11,970 nt of DNA. It comes from Nitriliruptoraceae bacterium (lineage in GTDB: Bacteria; Actinomycetota; Nitriliruptoria; Nitriliruptorales; Nitriliruptoraceae). The stretch lies in contig SLLJ01000424.1 of NCBI GenBank assembly GCA_007134165.1, forward strand, positions 1-11,970, in the 5' to 3' direction. A program made the translations under genes and the position numbers. Within the stretch, counting starts at the first letter, position 1; every line of letters begins with the position of its first letter. Shown one piece after another: positions 6,636-11,970 of this stretch. A model generated the notes under the pieces. It was not told the origin of the DNA. It was given only the letters and a program-made list of their open reading frames with translations, and searched no databases.

Positions 6636-8189
6636 CTAGACGAGTGCGAGCGCCAGCAACCCACCGAGCAGTGCGTAGACCAGCGTCACCCCGAGCGTGC
6701 GGCGCATCACGTCGCCCTCGGCACCGACCAGCCCGACGGTCGCACCACCGGCCACGATGTTGTGTGGTGCGATGGGGTTACCGACCGCGGCGCCGAAGTT
6801 CTGCGCGCCGAGCAGCGGCACGGCGGGCAGGCCGAGCTCGGCGGCGGTGGCCGTCTGCAGGTCGGTGAACAGCACGTTGGAGGCGGTCGCCGAGCCGGTC
6901 ACGAAGGTGCCGAGCACTCCCACCAGCGGAGCCAGCACCGGCCACACCGCCCCGGCAGAGCCGGCGGCGGCCTCGGCCAGTGCGGCGGTCATCTCCGAGC
7001 GCACCATCAGCCGAGCGAGCAGCAGCATGGCCAGCAGCGCGATCGTGATCGGCACCAGCTGGCGCAGGGTCTTGGTCACGGCCGTGCGCACCGCGGCGAC
7101 GCCCACCCGCTGGATCACCGCTCCGACGAGGAAGGACGCGACCAGTAGCGTGCCGGGGTGGGTCAGCGGCTCGAAGCTGCCGGTGAACCCGCCATTCAGC
7201 TCCCACTCCCACACCACCCGGCCGAGCGGATCGGCGATCGCGGGCACGGTGCGGGTCACGAGCACCAGCGCGATCAGCACCAGGTAGGGGGCGGCGGCCA
7301 GCACCAGCCCGGCCGCCGTGGGTTCCTCCTCGAGGTCGATGCCCGCGCCGGCGTCGGTGCCGAGGGGGACCGCCTGGCCGGCCCGGCGGCGGTTGGCCAG
7401 GACCAGTGCCCCGACGAACACGGCCCCGCCGATCAGTGCGCCGCCGAGGGTCGGCAGCTCTGGACCGACGAACTGCGCGATGAGCAGCATCGGACCGAGG
7501 AACGCGGCTCCGGCCAGCGCGGCCCAGCCCCAGATCGCGCCGGTGGGCCGGGTCCCGGTGCTACGGGAGGCCAGCACGACCATCACCGCCAGCGGGAACC
7601 AGCCGAAGGCGGCGTGGTAGACGGCGCTGGCCGGGGCGAGTTCGGCGGGGTCGATGCCCGAGGCGGCCGCCATCGGCACGATCGGGGTGCCGATCGCGCC
7701 GAAGGACACGCCCACCGAGTGGCCGATCATCGCGATGACCACCGCCTCCAGCGGGCGGTAGCCGACCCCGACGAGGAACGGTGCGGCCAGCGCCACCGAG
7801 GAGCCGAACCCGGCACCGCCCTCGATGAACAGCGCGAAGAACCACCCGATCAGCAGGGCCAGCACCCGCGGGTCGCCCGACAGCCGCCCCAGCGCCACCC
7901 GCAGGACGTCGGTGGCCCCCGAGCCGACCTGCAGGTGGTAGATGGCCAGGGCCGGCAGGATGATCCACAGGATCGTCACCGAGGTGAAGGTGGCTTCCGC
8001 CACCACCCCGGCCAGCCCCCCGGCCAGCCCGACCTCGGGCAGCACCTCGCTGCCGAACCCGAACCCGACGATCGCGATCCCCAGCGCCAGCCCCGCCCCC
8101 GCCGCGCCCGCCCGCGACGCCGGCCAACCCACCCCGACCATCAGCACGAGCACGAGCAGGATCGGCAGGGCGGCGAGCAGGGCGGTCAT
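6636..8189 (-). CDS. lldP: L-lactate permease family transporter
   Basis: Inner-membrane importer of the LctP family, whose known members take up lactate and sometimes glycolate by proton symport. The 517 residues and many hydrophobic helices from the N-terminus to the C-terminus fit the family. Conserved motifs: EGGAGFGSSVA at 123-133, GHSVGVSFGAIGTPI at 156-170, GTFVTGSATASNVLF at 427-441 and GAAVGNPIAPHNIVAG at 466-481. A charged loop (about 266-292, with LEEEP) lies mid-protein. The ATG has GGGAG 11 nt upstream. It is the first gene of the - strand run that continues into yqeY and liuBCDE; TAGGGT at 8226-8231 is a possible -10, but I see no good -35. Given the neighbours, the true substrate might be another short carboxylate; that is inference. 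Confidence 0.92.
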   Translation of the reverse strand: MTALLAALPILLVLVLMVGVGWPASRAGAAGAGLALGIAIVGFGFGSEVLPEVGLAGGLAGVVAEATFTSVTILWIILPALAIYHLQVGSGATDVLRVALGRLSGDPRVLALLIGWFFALFIEGGAGFGSSVALAAPFLVGVGYRPLEAVVIAMIGHSVGVSFGAIGTPIVPMAAASGIDPAELAPASAVYHAAFGWFPLAVMVVLASRSTGTRPTGAIWGWAALAGAAFLGPMLLIAQFVGPELPTLGGALIGGAVFVGALVLANRRRAGQAVPLGTDAGAGIDLEEEPTAAGLVLAAAPYLVLIALVLVTRTVPAIADPLGRVVWEWELNGGFTGSFEPLTHPGTLLVASFLVGAVIQRVGVAAVRTAVTKTLRQLVPITIALLAMLLLARLMVRSEMTAALAEAAAGSAGAVWPVLAPLVGVLGTFVTGSATASNVLFTDLQTATAAELGLPAVPLLGAQNFGAAVGNPIAPHNIVAGGATVGLVGAEGDVMRRTLGVTLVYALLGGLLALALV

Positions 8190-8267
8190 CGTCAGTGGGG
8201 CTCCCGGGCGGCCGGTCAGGGCGTCACCCTACGGGTTCGGCGCCGGGTCCTGGGTCCTGGACGGAGA

Positions 8268-8298
8268 AGCGCCCCCCACTGGGAGGGTGGGGGGCGCT
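8268..8298 (-). terminator. 12-bp hairpin, distal member of a tandem hairpin array
   Basis: Arms 8268-8279 and 8287-8298 pair perfectly over 12 bp with a 7-nt loop; the right-hand arm is a G run. On the - strand it is followed by a pyrimidine-rich TTCTCC, the most terminator-like tail of the three stems. It lies 128 nt past the stop of the lysine-rich protein gene and 79 nt before the lldP start, so it could instead be part of the lldP leader. Confidence 0.6.
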
Positions 8299-8330
8299 GA
8301 GAGGTCGGCCGGAGCGGTGGGAGCGGCTCG

Positions 8331-8379
8331 CCGACCGTTCCCGGGGCTAGGGATGGGAGTGGGAGGCCCCGGGAGTCGG
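8331..8379 (-). terminator. Bulged hairpin, middle member of a tandem hairpin array
   Basis: A perfect 9-bp core (8339-8347 with 8366-8374, 18-nt loop) is extended by a 5-bp outer stem (8331-8335 with 8375-8379) across a 3-nt bulge. Bases 8330-8336 could alternatively pair with 8303-8309 in a 7-bp stem, so two exclusive folds are possible. No U-tract follows. Confidence 0.45.
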
Positions 8380-8382
8380 GCA

Positions 8383-8418
8383 CCGTGACGCGGCGGGCTC
8401 GTGCGCGCCGCGTCACGG
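8383..8418 (-). terminator. Perfect 13-bp hairpin directly after the lysine-rich protein gene
   Basis: Arms 8383-8395 and 8406-8418 pair perfectly with a 10-nt loop. On the - strand the stem starts 7 nt past the stop codon at 8426-8428. It has no U-tract, as is common for actinobacterial terminators. Position and stem strength make termination, or 3'-end protection of this mRNA, likely. Confidence 0.7.
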
Positions 8419-8425
8419 GCGTTGG

Positions 8426-9442
8426 TCACGCTTGGGCCGTGCCCTTGCTGTCGGCCGCGGCCTCGGCGCCATCAGTGGTGTGGAGCAGGTCGGCAACCGT
8501 GCCCGCCGACTTGCGCACGGACGTGGCGGCCGCCTTGGCCTGCTTGCGGGCGTTCTCGGCCTGCTTGCGTCCCGCCTCGACGGCGACGTCGGCGGTCCGG
8601 CGGGCCGAGGTCAGTGCGCCCTTGACGGCGGAGCCGGCCTCTTCGGCCGAGTGCTTGACCGCGTCCGCGGCCTCTTCGGCCGAGTGCTTGACGGCGTCCG
8701 CGGCCTCTTCGGCCGAGTGCTTCACGGTGGTCTCGGCGGCCTTGGCCTGGCTGCGAGCGGTCTTGGCCTGATCGCGGCCCGCTTCGACGCTGACGTCCGC
8801 CGTCTTGCGCAGGGAGGTCAGTGCGGCCTTGAGTTGGGAGCGGGTGGCGCCGGTCTGGTCCAGCAGTTTGCCGACGCGTTCGTCGGAGCGGACCTCATCG
8901 GCGAGTTTGCGGCCCTCCGCGGCACGTGCGTCGAACATGGACTCGAAGCGCTCGAGCCACCGGTCGACGTCCGTGCCCAGCCGGCCGCGCAGGTCGTCGA
9001 CGCTGCTGCGGACGCGGTCGGGGGCCTGCTCACGCAGTTCGGCGAGCCGGCTAGGAGTCTGCTCGGCGGTCTGGTGCACCTCACCGCGCAGGTCCTCCAG
9101 CCGCTTGGGCAGGGTGCGGGCAAGGTCGAAGAGTTCGCCGCCGACCCCGGCGATCGCGTAGCCGGCGTCCTCGAGCACGACCTTGGCGTCGCGCTCACGC
9201 AGCCGTGGCTGCGTCGGCGCCTTGGGCGTCGCGGGGCTGCGCCGGGTCGCGCCCTTCTTGGCGGCGGGCTTCTTGGCCGCCGACTTCTTCCGGGTCGCCT
9301 TCGCGGCGGTGCTCTTCTTGGCGGCCGTCTTCTTGCGGGTCGCCTTCTTCTTGGGTGCCGGCGCCGGCGCGGCAGCCTCGGCGGGGGCCTCGGCCTGCTC
9401 CGCGGCGGGGGTCGCCGGGATGGTTGTGTCGGTGGATGCCAT
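8426..9442 (-). CDS. Lysine-rich, long-helical protein of HBHA / histone H1-like type
   Basis: 338 residues in three parts. First, an acidic Ala/Pro start (1-30). Second, a basic stretch rich in AAKK and RKK at 31-68, like the tails of actinobacterial HU, HBHA and eukaryotic H1. Third, a long helical, heptad/hendecad-like region from about 82 to the end. ELFDLARTLPKRLEDLRGEV (103-122) resembles the N-terminal part of mycobacterial HBHA, but here the basic part comes first. Residues 207-236 and 276-305 are a duplication (23 of 30 identical), and between them VKHSAEEAADA occurs three times in tandem (240-272), LEA-like. No signal peptide or membrane segment is seen. It may bind nucleic acid, polysaccharide or lipid/PHA granules; function is inferred only. 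The ATG at 9440-9442 is supported by AGGAAGG 8 nt upstream. It has its own candidate promoter and strong downstream hairpins, so it is probably monocistronic. Confidence 0.88.
   Translation of the reverse strand: MASTDTTIPATPAAEQAEAPAEAAAPAPAPKKKATRKKTAAKKSTAAKATRKKSAAKKPAAKKGATRRSPATPKAPTQPRLRERDAKVVLEDAGYAIAGVGGELFDLARTLPKRLEDLRGEVHQTAEQTPSRLAELREQAPDRVRSSVDDLRGRLGTDVDRWLERFESMFDARAAEGRKLADEVRSDERVGKLLDQTGATRSQLKAALTSLRKTADVSVEAGRDQAKTARSQAKAAETTVKHSAEEAADAVKHSAEEAADAVKHSAEEAGSAVKGALTSARRTADVAVEAGRKQAENARKQAKAAATSVRKSAGTVADLLHTTDGAEAAADSKGTAQA
8627..8725 (-). repeat. Three tandem 33-bp repeats inside the lysine-rich protein gene
   Basis: Three near-identical 33-bp units each encode 11 residues, VKHSAEEAADA (third copy ends AGSA). 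The units keep the reading frame and an 11-residue helical period, so copy number can change without a frameshift. The near identity at DNA level suggests recent expansion. Confidence 0.9.
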
Positions 9443-9593
9443 GGGGGCCGCCTTCCTGGGAGTCTCGGGGTCTGGGTCGGGCGCGCGTCCGGACCGGACG
9501 GTCGGGTGGAGGGACGGAGCGGGAGCCGGATGAGGCTGCGGGAGCCGTCGGGTCTCCGTCCCCCCCCGGACCGTTCGCCATCGGCGAGCGCCT

Positions 9594-9621
9594 GCTAGCA
9601 ACAGTACGCATGAGTGCTAGC
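9594..9621. promoter_or_regulatory. Inverted repeat, possible operator
   Basis: Arms GCTAGCA (9594-9600) and TGCTAGC (9615-9621) form a perfect 7-bp dyad separated by 14 nt. Each arm contains the palindrome GCTAGC. The dyad brackets the candidate -10 of the lysine-rich protein gene, as a repressor site would. On the - strand CTAGCACTC (9612-9620) equals one half of the CIRCE element, but the other half matches only in its TGCTAG part and the spacing is short. Confidence 0.4.
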
Positions 9622-9629
9622 TGCTGCAA
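9601..9629 (-). promoter_or_regulatory. Candidate promoter of the lysine-rich protein gene
   Basis: On the - strand TTGCAG (9624-9629) and TACTGT (9601-9606) are separated by exactly 17 nt, fitting a sigma-70-type TTGnnn/TAnnnT promoter. This patch is less GC-rich than its surroundings. It would give a leader of about 150 nt before the ATG at 9442. Each hexamer matches the consensus at only three positions. Confidence 0.4.
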
Positions 9630-9679
9630 GCAGTCGGGGTTACCCGAGCGCTGAACGCGCGCCCCGTCGGAACAGCGCG

Positions 9680-10108
9680 CTATCCGTGCCGCCGCGGCAC
9701 CGTCAGCGACCGGTGCCGTGCGAGCTGGGAGCCGAGCACCATCTGGACCGGCCCGAGCCGCAGGTCGAAGATCCGTTCGGCGGATGCCGCCAGCTGCCGC
9801 CACCAGCGGGGATGGGTGTCCCGAAGCGGCCCCGGCACCAGCACGTCGATGCTCGCCCCGGACGCGGATCCGGTCCCGGCCGTGGCCCGCCGGGAGCTGT
9901 GCACCCCGACGATGCGGTAGCCGGCGGCGATCAGCTCCTGCTCGCCGGTGGGCAGTAGGCCCGGGTGGCCGACGGTGATCGTGAGCACCTCGCCCCCCGG
10001 GACCGGTGGCAGGATGTCTGGCCAGTGTCGGTCGGTCACGGGCAGGCGGACCAGCACATCGCCATCGGCCGTGGCATCGGCCGGCGGGGCAGCGCTCGGG
10101 TCGGGCAC
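9680..10108 (-). CDS. Hypothetical protein
   Basis: I do not recognise this protein. With the start used here it has 142 residues: a Pro/Ala/Asp-rich start, then an apparently folded part beginning DVLVRLPVTDRHWPDILPPV (17-36), strand-like VLTITVGHPG (41-50), a helix and strand TGEQELIAAGYRIVGVHSS (54-72), a Ser/Gly/Ala-rich loop (73-87), IDVLVPGPL (87-95), and a helix RWWRQLAASAERIFDLRLGP (101-120). No signal peptide or membrane helix is seen. Third codon positions are strongly G/C, supporting this frame. I chose the GTG at 10106-10108 because GAGG (10116-10119) lies 7 nt upstream. An ATG at 10145-10147 would add 13 residues including four Ser-Arg pairs but has no good ribosome site. It is transcribed divergently from the oxidoreductase gene. 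Confidence 0.7.
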   Translation of the reverse strand: MPDPSAAPPADATADGDVLVRLPVTDRHWPDILPPVPGGEVLTITVGHPGLLPTGEQELIAAGYRIVGVHSSRRATAGTGSASGASIDVLVPGPLRDTHPRWWRQLAASAERIFDLRLGPVQMVLGSQLARHRSLTVPRRHG

Positions 10109-10120
10109 CGTGTGACCTCG

Positions 10121-10144
10121 TCGGGATCGGGATCGGGATCGGGA
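10121..10144. repeat. Fourfold hexamer repeat TCGGGA
   Basis: Four perfect copies of TCGGGA lie just upstream of the GTG start, or just inside the alternative ATG start, of the - strand hypothetical gene, in the gap to the divergent oxidoreductase gene. If translated from the upstream ATG they encode (Ser-Arg)x4 and copy changes would stay in frame; otherwise they change leader or promoter spacing. Confidence 0.9.
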
Positions 10145-10229
10145 CATCGTCGCATCCGAACGTCCCCGAGTCACGCACCCTCCGTCGGGCGTGGGCCTAC
10201 CCTGCGCTGGAGATGGCGAGGAGGTCGAC

Positions 10230-11342
10230 GTGCCCGCGGTGGTGCTGCTCGGGGCCGGGAGCCGGGTGGGCCGGGCCATCGCCGCCGCGCTGGTGGCCGA
10301 CGGTCGCGCATTCGTGGCGGCCGGGTCCGATCCTGCGACGGTCCGGGAGCGCCTGGCATCCGATGGACTGCCGGCCGCGGTGCTCGACGCGGTCCACCGG
10401 GCCGAGCCCGCCAGCGGCGCTGAGCTGCTCACCGGGACCGGGGTGGTGGTCCAGGCCGATGCCCGAGCAGGATCCGTGGTCCTGCGGCAGGCCGCTGCCG
10501 CCGCCGTGGCCGCCGGTGTCCACCACCTCGACGTCCTGCCCGACCCCGGGCATGCCCCGGCGGTCGAGGCGGAGCTGGCGGCCGCCGCCGCCGACGCCGG
10601 GGTCACGGTGCTGCCGGGCGTCGGGCCCGACCTCGTGCCCGGTGACGCGCTCGCAGCGCTGGCCGCCGACGCCGTCGTCGGTCCCCGTGAGGTGCACGTG
10701 AGCTTCGCGGTGCCCTCATCCGGTGGGCTCGGCGCCGCCCTGACCCGGGGCGGGCGCACCGCCTGGGCCCGGACCTGGCTCGAGCCAGGACCGGCCTTCG
10801 ACGCCGGCCGGGTCGTGACCGAGCGCATCGGTGAGGTCCGGCGCCTGGCCTGGTTTCCGCGTCCGGTGGGTCCCGCACACGCCGTCGGGATTCCCGGCGC
10901 GCTGGCGTGGTCCGTGCCGCGGAGGGTGCCGGGCGTCAGGACCGTGCGCACCTACCTGGCGATGCCCGGCTGGCGGGCCGAGTTGGTGCAGTTGACCGGC
11001 GCCGCGGCCCGCCGCCCCACGGTGCGGGCGTGGCTGCAGCGGCGGCTCGATGGTCGTCCGCCGGCAGACGCCGCCACCCTGGCCGAGGTGCGCTGGGCCG
11101 GTGTCGCCGAGGCCCGGGGCCGCGACGACGAGGTGGCGCGCGCATGGGCCAATGGCCACGATCCGGTGGCGGTCGCCGCTGCTGCGGTGGCGGTTCTCGT
11201 CGGCGAGTTGGTCGACGGGCGGGCACCGGCCGGGGTGCACCCGCCAACCGGGGTTCTCGACGCGGCCACGCTGCTCGATCGCCTCGCCGGACGCTCCCCG
11301 CTGCGCTGGTCGGTGGTTCGGCCGGGCGCAGGACCCCGCTGA
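10230..11342 (+). CDS. Saccharopine-dehydrogenase-like NAD(P)-binding oxidoreductase
   Basis: 370 residues. An N-terminal Rossmann fold opens at once with VVLLGAGSRVGRAIAAAL (4-21), a GxGxxG-type dinucleotide loop. The segments HHLDVLPDPG (98-107) and GVGPDLVPGDALAALAA (130-146) correspond to the LDxxGE and GxDxxPxD-like blocks of saccharopine-dehydrogenase-like proteins. A substrate-domain part follows, and the C-terminus has the usual GELVDGRAPAGVHPPTGVLD (325-344). Family members include trans-acting enoyl reductases, but substrates are mostly unknown and I cannot name one here. I chose the GTG at 10230 because AGGAGG (10219-10224) lies 5 nt upstream; an ATG at 10214 is in another frame, and a start at 10191 would precede the ribosome site. 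It is divergent from the hypothetical gene to its left, and TACCCT at 10198-10203 is a possible -10. Confidence 0.85.
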   Translation: MPAVVLLGAGSRVGRAIAAALVADGRAFVAAGSDPATVRERLASDGLPAAVLDAVHRAEPASGAELLTGTGVVVQADARAGSVVLRQAAAAAVAAGVHHLDVLPDPGHAPAVEAELAAAAADAGVTVLPGVGPDLVPGDALAALAADAVVGPREVHVSFAVPSSGGLGAALTRGGRTAWARTWLEPGPAFDAGRVVTERIGEVRRLAWFPRPVGPAHAVGIPGALAWSVPRRVPGVRTVRTYLAMPGWRAELVQLTGAAARRPTVRAWLQRRLDGRPPADAATLAEVRWAGVAEARGRDDEVARAWANGHDPVAVAAAAVAVLVGELVDGRAPAGVHPPTGVLDAATLLDRLAGRSPLRWSVVRPGAGPR

Positions 11343-11393
11343 GGTCGCGGGCCTGCGCTACGGTCGGGTGAGACCCCTCACGACGAGACTGAC

Positions 11394-11903
11394 ATGTCTA
11401 CGGTGACTGACCTGACCGAGCCCGCCAGGGAACGCCTCGACGATGCCCGCCGACGGGCGGGATCCGCCGGTGAACACCTCAAGGACCGCTCCGGTGAGCT
11501 GCGCGAGGAACTCGATCCGGCGCTGCGCCGAGCCGGCATCGGCCTGTGGGAGGCGTTCCAGGTGCTGATCTCGGCGCTGCTGGTGCTGCCCCGCCTGCTG
11601 GTTCGCCTGATCGGATTCATCGCCCGCGTCACGGTCGTGGTGACCAACAGCTGCGAGGAGGTGTCGCAGCGCACCCAGCAGGTCGCGGCCCGGATTCCCG
11701 AGCCCCGCGGGGTGCGGGCGCGCCGCCGCGTGCGTGCGGGGCTGTGGTTGCTGGCCGCGTTCGGGACGGGGCTGGGCATCGGCTGGTTGCTGGCCCGCTC
11801 CCAGCGCGACGACGAGTTGATCTACGACGCGCCGCAGGTGGTGGCGCCCGCGGTTGCGCCCGAGGCCCCACCCCCCGATCTCCAAGCCGACCCCACCGAC
11901 TGA
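11394..11903 (+). CDS. Small membrane protein with two hydrophobic segments, unknown function
   Basis: 169 residues of no family I can name. A charged, helical N-terminus (1-48, rich in Arg/Glu/Asp) is followed by a long hydrophobic stretch (about 51-85) interrupted by arginines, so it may be one membrane helix plus an amphipathic helix. A short basic loop with VRARRRVRA (107-115) precedes a second clear membrane helix, GLWLLAAFGTGLGIGWLLA (116-134), and the tail is acidic and Pro/Ala-rich. The basic residues before the second helix suggest that loop is cytoplasmic. The ATG has only a weak GAG-type ribosome site; TACGGT at 11359-11364 is a possible -10. It follows the oxidoreductase gene by 51 nt on the same strand, so co-transcription or a separate promoter are both possible. 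Confidence 0.8.
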   Translation: MSTVTDLTEPARERLDDARRRAGSAGEHLKDRSGELREELDPALRRAGIGLWEAFQVLISALLVLPRLLVRLIGFIARVTVVVTNSCEEVSQRTQQVAARIPEPRGVRARRRVRAGLWLLAAFGTGLGIGWLLARSQRDDELIYDAPQVVAPAVAPEAPPPDLQADPTD

Positions 11904-11970
11904 GCACGATCCGTGTCCGTCGGGCGGGCGCCCGGCCCTCAACGGCTGACCGGGGTCGTCCGCAGGGTGG

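Noticed and set aside
4320..7148. A 942-codon open frame on the + strand
   Set aside because: It is antisense to lldP, yqeY, liuB and the start of liuC, which are all recognisable. Its product is a His/Arg/Gly/Gln-rich sequence typical of the mirror frame in high-GC DNA.
9443..9601. N-terminal extension of the lysine-rich protein to a start at 9601
   Set aside because: The ATG at 9442 has a good AGGAAGG site, the extra residues are compositionally unlike the protein, and the extension would overlap the candidate promoter.
9594..9621. A true CIRCE element
   Set aside because: Only one half-site is intact; the other half matches six of nine positions and the spacing is a base short, so I list it only as an unnamed dyad.
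9610..9654. A 14-residue + strand mini-frame with adjacent cysteines, resembling a cysteine-responsive leader peptide
   Set aside because: No + strand gene follows it; the next gene is on the opposite strand, and there is no ribosome site.
10148..10951. Upstream extension of the 9680-10108 gene on the - strand
   Set aside because: It would run antisense through the Rossmann domain of the oxidoreductase gene, and the product there is a Ser/Thr/Ala/Arg-rich shadow sequence.
11921..11938. GC-rich inverted repeat after the small membrane protein gene as a terminator
   Set aside because: The palindrome is short with almost no loop and no U-tract; it is likely chance in this base composition.
11939..11970. 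C-terminus of a convergent - strand gene ending in TGA at 11939-11941
   Set aside because: Only about nine codons are visible, ending in TLRTTPVSR, which is too little to support a gene.

Overview
The window is very GC-rich, with strong G/C bias at third codon positions, GTG starts, Shine-Dalgarno-led genes and tightly packed operons. Together with protein family resemblances (an HBHA/histone-like lysine-rich protein and a saccharopine-dehydrogenase-like reductase), this points to a high-GC Actinomycetota chromosome. I cannot place it more finely. I see no tRNA, rRNA, CRISPR array, insertion sequence or phage gene.

Left edge (1-680): the + strand frame open from base 1 ends at 138 in a Thr-Gly-Pro-Pro repeat tail and is probably the C-terminus of a gene that starts outside the window. 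From 139 to 680 there is no convincing gene, but there is a perfect 14-bp hairpin at 243-280. This is the gap between convergent transcripts.

Centre (681-8189, all - strand, read right to left): L-lactate permease family transporter (lldP), YqeY-domain protein, methylcrotonyl-CoA carboxylase beta subunit (liuB), methylglutaconyl-CoA hydratase (liuC), biotin-carrying methylcrotonyl-CoA carboxylase alpha subunit (liuD) and HMG-CoA lyase (liuE). Gaps are only 5-57 nt, so they look like one transcription unit. The last four enzymes convert 3-methylcrotonyl-CoA to acetyl-CoA plus acetoacetate, the lower half of leucine/isovalerate degradation. Their order matches the liuB-C-D-E order known from Pseudomonas, but liuA (isovaleryl-CoA dehydrogenase) is absent and yqeY occupies that place.

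Spacer 8190-8425: three strong hairpins lie in tandem between the permease operon and the next gene upstream. They are probably a terminator array for that gene, though they could be a structured leader of the operon.

Right part: a - strand gene for a lysine-rich, long-helical HBHA/H1-like protein (8426-9442) carries three 33-bp tandem repeats and a larger internal duplication. It has a candidate promoter and inverted repeat at 9594-9629. Next is a - strand gene of unknown function (9680-10108). It is divergent from a + strand saccharopine-dehydrogenase-like oxidoreductase (10230-11342), which is followed by a small two-helix membrane protein (11394-11903). A fourfold hexamer repeat lies in the divergent gap.

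No clearly novel system is visible. The best leads are the liu operon with lldP and yqeY in place of liuA, the duplicated LEA/HBHA-like protein, and the hairpin-rich spacers.
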